Shown here piece by piece: positions 61,385 to 64,000 of a DNA stretch of 64,000 nt; position 1 is the first letter of the stretch; each line of letters opens with the position of its first letter. The translations under genes were made by a program, and so were the position numbers. The notes under the pieces are model-generated. The model saw only the letters and a program-made list of their open reading frames with translations. It ran no database searches and had not been told where the DNA came from. Origin of the DNA: JAAURB01 sp049647265 (GTDB lineage Bacteria; Cyanobacteriota; Cyanobacteriia; Cyanobacteriales; Microcoleaceae). The stretch spans positions 59,096 through 123,095 of the forward strand of contig JBARXJ010000049.1 in the NCBI GenBank assembly GCA_049647265.1. The letters run 5' to 3'.

Positions 61385-61526
61385 ACTCTATCCAACTTCT
61401 GAATTATTATATCAAAATAGATGATGAAGCCGCAGTTAGAAAATTTAGCAATAAAAGTTCATCAAAGCTTGGGATTTTTAGGAAGATGGATTAATAATTG
61501 AGATAGCATCTTCATTCTAGATACTT

Positions 61527-63671
61527 ATGAAAGCGAGTGAGGTTTTACAGCAGTATTCCCGAGGTGAACGGGATTTTCGAGGAGTCAATTTGAGCGGTTT
61601 GTCTTTTAAAAATCAAGATTTATCAGGAGCCGATTTCAGTGGCGCAGATATTCGCAGTACAAACTTCCAAGGCGCAACGTTACGAGGAACCCAGTTTGTC
61701 AGGGTAAAGGCTGGACTCCAGGACAATTGGATGATTTTGCTATTGATCTCTGCTTTACTGCTGGTTGCTCTTTCTGGTTTTTGTTATACCTTAAATGCTT
61801 ACTTTATTGTTTTAATTTTTGATATTTCTAGTTCGGGGAGTATGGTATCCGGTTGGGTCAGTTTAGTGGTCTGGGTTACATTTTTAATTATGTTATGGCA
61901 TCAGGGGATTTTAGCTGCAATTACAACGGTAGCGGTGCTTGTTGCCATTGCTGTTTCCTTAGTTGCCGTTGTTGCCGTCGGAGGAGTGATCGCAGGAGCA
62001 CCCACTTCAGCAGCAGCGATCGCTTTTGATATTGCATTTACCCGTGGAGGAACCTTTGCAGTTGCGACAGTGTTTGTCGGTGTTGGCATGGGAGCAGGGG
62101 CGATAGCGGGGGCGGGAGCAGGTGCAGGAGGGATGGCTTTAGCAGTCGCCTCCACCATTGCTGGAATTGTGGCTGAGATTGTGGCTTTATGCTGTGCAGT
62201 AACTGTGGCTGCATCCCTATCTGGCTCCTTAGCAGGGTCTCTCTCAGTGGCTGGCTCAACTCCAATGGCGATTGCTGGCGCTTTAACAGTCTCCTTTACG
62301 GTGGCGATCGCTGCGGGAGTCAATCTTTATATTGCTCGGCGGGCTATGAGGGGAGATGAGAAACATACTTTAATTCGCAAAATTGCTGTTGCCTTTGCTG
62401 CCATTAAGGGTACATCTTTTCGAGGAGCAGATTTAACAGAATCTGACTTTACAGAAGCCCTTCTCAAAAGTACTGATTTTCGTTCAGCTAATTTAACAAG
62501 AACTATTTGGAAAAAAGCCCATAAACTAGATTTAGCGCGACCTGGAAAATCAATATTAGCACAGTGGAAGGTGCGAGAACTATTAGTTTCTGGAAAAGGA
62601 TATTGTCAGGATTTTTCTCAAGTGAATTTACGAGGGGCTAACCTGACTAATGTAGATCTCAGTTATGCCAATCTCAGCCAAACTGATTTGAGCGGAGCGA
62701 CTTTACATCAGGCTAATTTAGAAGGCGCGAATCTAACCGAAGCCAATGTCATTTGTACGAATTTAACTCAGGTAAGATTAACAGCGGCTTGTATTGAAGC
62801 CTGGAATACAGACCACAAAACTCAGTTAGATGAGATTCAATGTGACTATATTTATCTGCTCAATCAGCAACTAGAACGTCGTCCCAGTAGTGGGATATTT
62901 TCACCGGGAGAATTCACTCAACTGTTTCAGGAGGTATTTAATACTGTTGATTTAATCTTTAAAGATGGGGTAAATTGGAAAGCGTTTGTATCGGCATTTA
63001 AACAAGTTCAGGTTGAGAATGAAAATACGGAGTTAACGGTTCAAAGTATAGAGAATAAAGGAGATGGGGTGATTGTTGTTAAAGTGAATGTTCCTCTCGA
63101 TTCCGATAAAGAACAAATTCATCATAGCTTTACTCAGAATTATCAATCAAAGTTACAAGCATTAGAAAGCGAATATAAAGCTCAGCTACAAATTAAAGAT
63201 AGCCTAATTGAAAGCTACAAACGAGAGAGTGTTAATTTGATGGAAGTCACGAAACTATTAGCCAGTAGACCGATTAATAATAATGCGGTTGCCAATAGTG
63301 AATCAGCCAGTCGTCATATTCAGGGAGGAAGTGGGGATTATAGTGAAACAAACGTTAAAGATCAAAGAACTTATATTGAAAATCAATACAATGAAGTAGA
63401 GCAAGAAATATTAACAAAAGCCGCTGATGATCTTCAACAAATTCTCAATCAACTGAGTCAAACTTACCCAATTCATACCAGTACTGAAAAAATGAAAGTT
63501 GCCATAGAAGCGATTAATCAAGTTGAGAATAACTTATCTTTATCAGAGCGAATTGTCAGTGCTTTGAGAGTGGGAGGAATTCAGGCTTTAAGGCAAATGT
63601 TAGAACACCCAGCAGCCACTTTTGTATTATCTGCTTTAGATGACTGGTATAAGGTGAAAAATAAGAAATAA
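61527..63671 (+). CDS. Pentapeptide-repeat membrane protein with conserved C-terminal module
   Basis: The 714-residue protein has pentapeptide repeats at about 18-56, then a Gly/Ala/Val-rich block of about seven to eight membrane segments (68-285), more pentapeptides (about 295-335 and 365-415), then the module also seen at 16397-18028: ACIEAWN (421), CDYIYL, ERRPSSGIFSPGEFTQLF, TVDLIFKDGVNWKAF, SIENKGDG, coiled coil, LAKLLASRPIN-like LLASRPIN, and the helical end AADDLQQILNQLSQTY. The shared end suggests a common signalling or assembly partner for both proteins. Function is unknown. Confidence 0.87.
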   Translation: MKASEVLQQYSRGERDFRGVNLSGLSFKNQDLSGADFSGADIRSTNFQGATLRGTQFVRVKAGLQDNWMILLLISALLLVALSGFCYTLNAYFIVLIFDISSSGSMVSGWVSLVVWVTFLIMLWHQGILAAITTVAVLVAIAVSLVAVVAVGGVIAGAPTSAAAIAFDIAFTRGGTFAVATVFVGVGMGAGAIAGAGAGAGGMALAVASTIAGIVAEIVALCCAVTVAASLSGSLAGSLSVAGSTPMAIAGALTVSFTVAIAAGVNLYIARRAMRGDEKHTLIRKIAVAFAAIKGTSFRGADLTESDFTEALLKSTDFRSANLTRTIWKKAHKLDLARPGKSILAQWKVRELLVSGKGYCQDFSQVNLRGANLTNVDLSYANLSQTDLSGATLHQANLEGANLTEANVICTNLTQVRLTAACIEAWNTDHKTQLDEIQCDYIYLLNQQLERRPSSGIFSPGEFTQLFQEVFNTVDLIFKDGVNWKAFVSAFKQVQVENENTELTVQSIENKGDGVIVVKVNVPLDSDKEQIHHSFTQNYQSKLQALESEYKAQLQIKDSLIESYKRESVNLMEVTKLLASRPINNNAVANSESASRHIQGGSGDYSETNVKDQRTYIENQYNEVEQEILTKAADDLQQILNQLSQTYPIHTSTEKMKVAIEAINQVENNLSLSERIVSALRVGGIQALRQMLEHPAATFVLSALDDWYKVKNKK

Positions 63672-63698
63672 CATTAATTTATAATCCGCTAACTGACC

Positions 63699-63768
63699 TT
63701 AATCATCAACTTCAGGCTGACATTGAGGAAACTGTCGCTGTTGTCGATTTATTCCTGTTTTTGTCGGA
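63699..63768 (-). pseudogene. Remnant 3' end of the disrupted gene, out of frame
   Basis: Downstream of the premature stop at 63769 the minus strand encodes DPTKTGINRQQRQFPQCQ and PEVDD before a TAA, in the +1-shifted frame relative to the partial CDS. If 46 bases (63770-63815) flanked by a TGAT direct repeat are removed, the two frames fuse to give a run reading SYDPTKTGINRQQ. This supports an insertion in a formerly longer C-terminus. Confidence 0.4.
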
Positions 63769-64000
63769 TCACAGTTCTCCGGGATGCAAGCGAGCCTGAG
63801 CTGCTGTGACTTCATCATAACTAACTAAAATTACATCGCCGTTTTCATCTCTTATCCAACCTCGCGCCGGAATAATATCTAACCCCTCGACTTCCCTCGA
63901 CACCGCTCGGGACAAGTCGCTCGGGGTGACACTATAAATAGCTTGATTATCGTTAATTTCAGAAGGTTGTTGAGATGTATTTTGAGGTGGCGTTATAACA
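63769..64000 (-). CDS. C-terminal part of an unidentified protein, probably disrupted (partial)
   Basis: The minus strand is open from the window edge to a TGA at 63769-63771, encoding about 76 residues with RGWIRDENGDVILVSYDEVT and ending LHPGEL. The sequence resembles the C-termini of cyanobacterial filamentous-hemagglutinin-like, two-partner-secretion exoproteins as I recall them, but the N-terminus is outside. Just past this stop, a different frame continues with convincing coding character (DPTKTGINRQQRQFPQCQ) to a TAA at 63699-63701. An internal Arg/Glu/Ser-rich patch (SRAVSREVEG) may be an inserted repeat. Confidence 0.5.
   Translation of the reverse strand, partial: VITPPQNTSQQPSEINDNQAIYSVTPSDLSRAVSREVEGLDIIPARGWIRDENGDVILVSYDEVTAAQARLHPGEL

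Noticed and set aside
61421..61501. 26-codon ORF (MMKPQLENLAIKVHQSLGFL and six more residues) before the second pentapeptide gene
   Set aside because: Too short to support by eye and without a ribosome site or known family; possibly a remnant, but not claimed.
61901..62323. 140-codon Ala/Thr/Pro-rich antisense ORF in the second pentapeptide gene
   Set aside because: Mirror of the Gly/Ala/Val-rich membrane block; composition is an artefact of the sense strand.
1..64000. tRNA or rRNA genes
   Set aside because: I looked in the intergenic gaps for T-arm and acceptor patterns and found none; very diverged or interrupted tRNAs cannot be excluded by eye.

Overview
The window comes from a filamentous, non-heterocystous-looking cyanobacterium, most likely an Oscillatoriales/Microcoleaceae member (Planktothrix-like, which is a guess from overall feel and not a proven assignment). 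Evidence is a complete phycocyanin operon (cpcB-cpcA-cpcC-cpcD-cpcE-cpcF), proteins restricted to oxygenic phototrophs (CRR7, CPP1-like, a DUF3611/Tic21-like protein, ferredoxin-dependent sulfite reductase), many HIP1 octamers (GCGATCGC), low G+C, and the short tandem repeats typical of cyanobacterial intergenic DNA. No tRNA, rRNA or CRISPR array was seen.

Layout. 1-480: 3' end of an IS200/IS605-type tnpB with a structured right end that could be its omega/re-RNA. 650-6640: housekeeping genes (DUF3611 protein, rlmN, dusA, pgl) around a run of three FHA-domain genes on the minus strand. 6880-10420: a low-complexity membrane protein, a RodZ-like HTH membrane protein with an internal tandem repeat, a small Psb35-like membrane protein and a hydrophilic protein. 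10760-16150: gloB, a GT4 glycosyltransferase, a small conserved protein, an SGNH-like membrane protein and cobS. 16400-24000: a pentapeptide-repeat membrane protein, smc, a PRC-barrel protein and rsmE. 24276-31290: sulfite reductase with an unusual C-terminal ribbon-helix-helix tail, crr7, trmN6-like, a J-domain protein and a UPF0182 membrane giant. 31500-37700: a composite CNMP-like/AAA+/polyferredoxin membrane protein followed by an exopolysaccharide group (HpsE-like GT2, a GT-like protein, a polysaccharide pyruvyl transferase) and a DUF29 gene. 37900-45430: a carbamoyltransferase with sxtJ-like and sxtK-like (DUF5989) partners and four SGNH-type membrane-anchored proteins. 45720-51870: SulP anion transporter, CPP1-like, lpdA, FkbM methyltransferase, trpC. 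51890-56480: the cpc operon on the minus strand with its leader and internal hairpins. 56480-61400: murD, 2Fe-2S ferredoxin, alpha/beta hydrolase, TPR protein, rplT, rpmI, and a peroxiredoxin-fold protein. 61527-63671: a second pentapeptide membrane protein sharing its C-terminal module with the first. The window ends in the 3' end of a minus-strand gene whose C-terminus looks interrupted.

How the parts relate. Two surface-polysaccharide loci (34-37 kb and 37.9-45.4 kb) flank one another and could together build and decorate an exported glycan (glycosyl transfer, pyruvylation, carbamoylation, O-acylation). The light-harvesting operon carries a strong attenuator-like hairpin between cpcA and cpcC that would set the phycocyanin to linker ratio. 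The items most worth a second look are the sulfite reductase with a DNA-binding-type tail, the degenerate sigma-54-activator-like AAA+ domain fused to a polyferredoxin in a phylum lacking sigma-54, the sxtIJK-like plus four-SGNH module, and the pair of membrane pentapeptide proteins sharing an unnamed C-terminal module.
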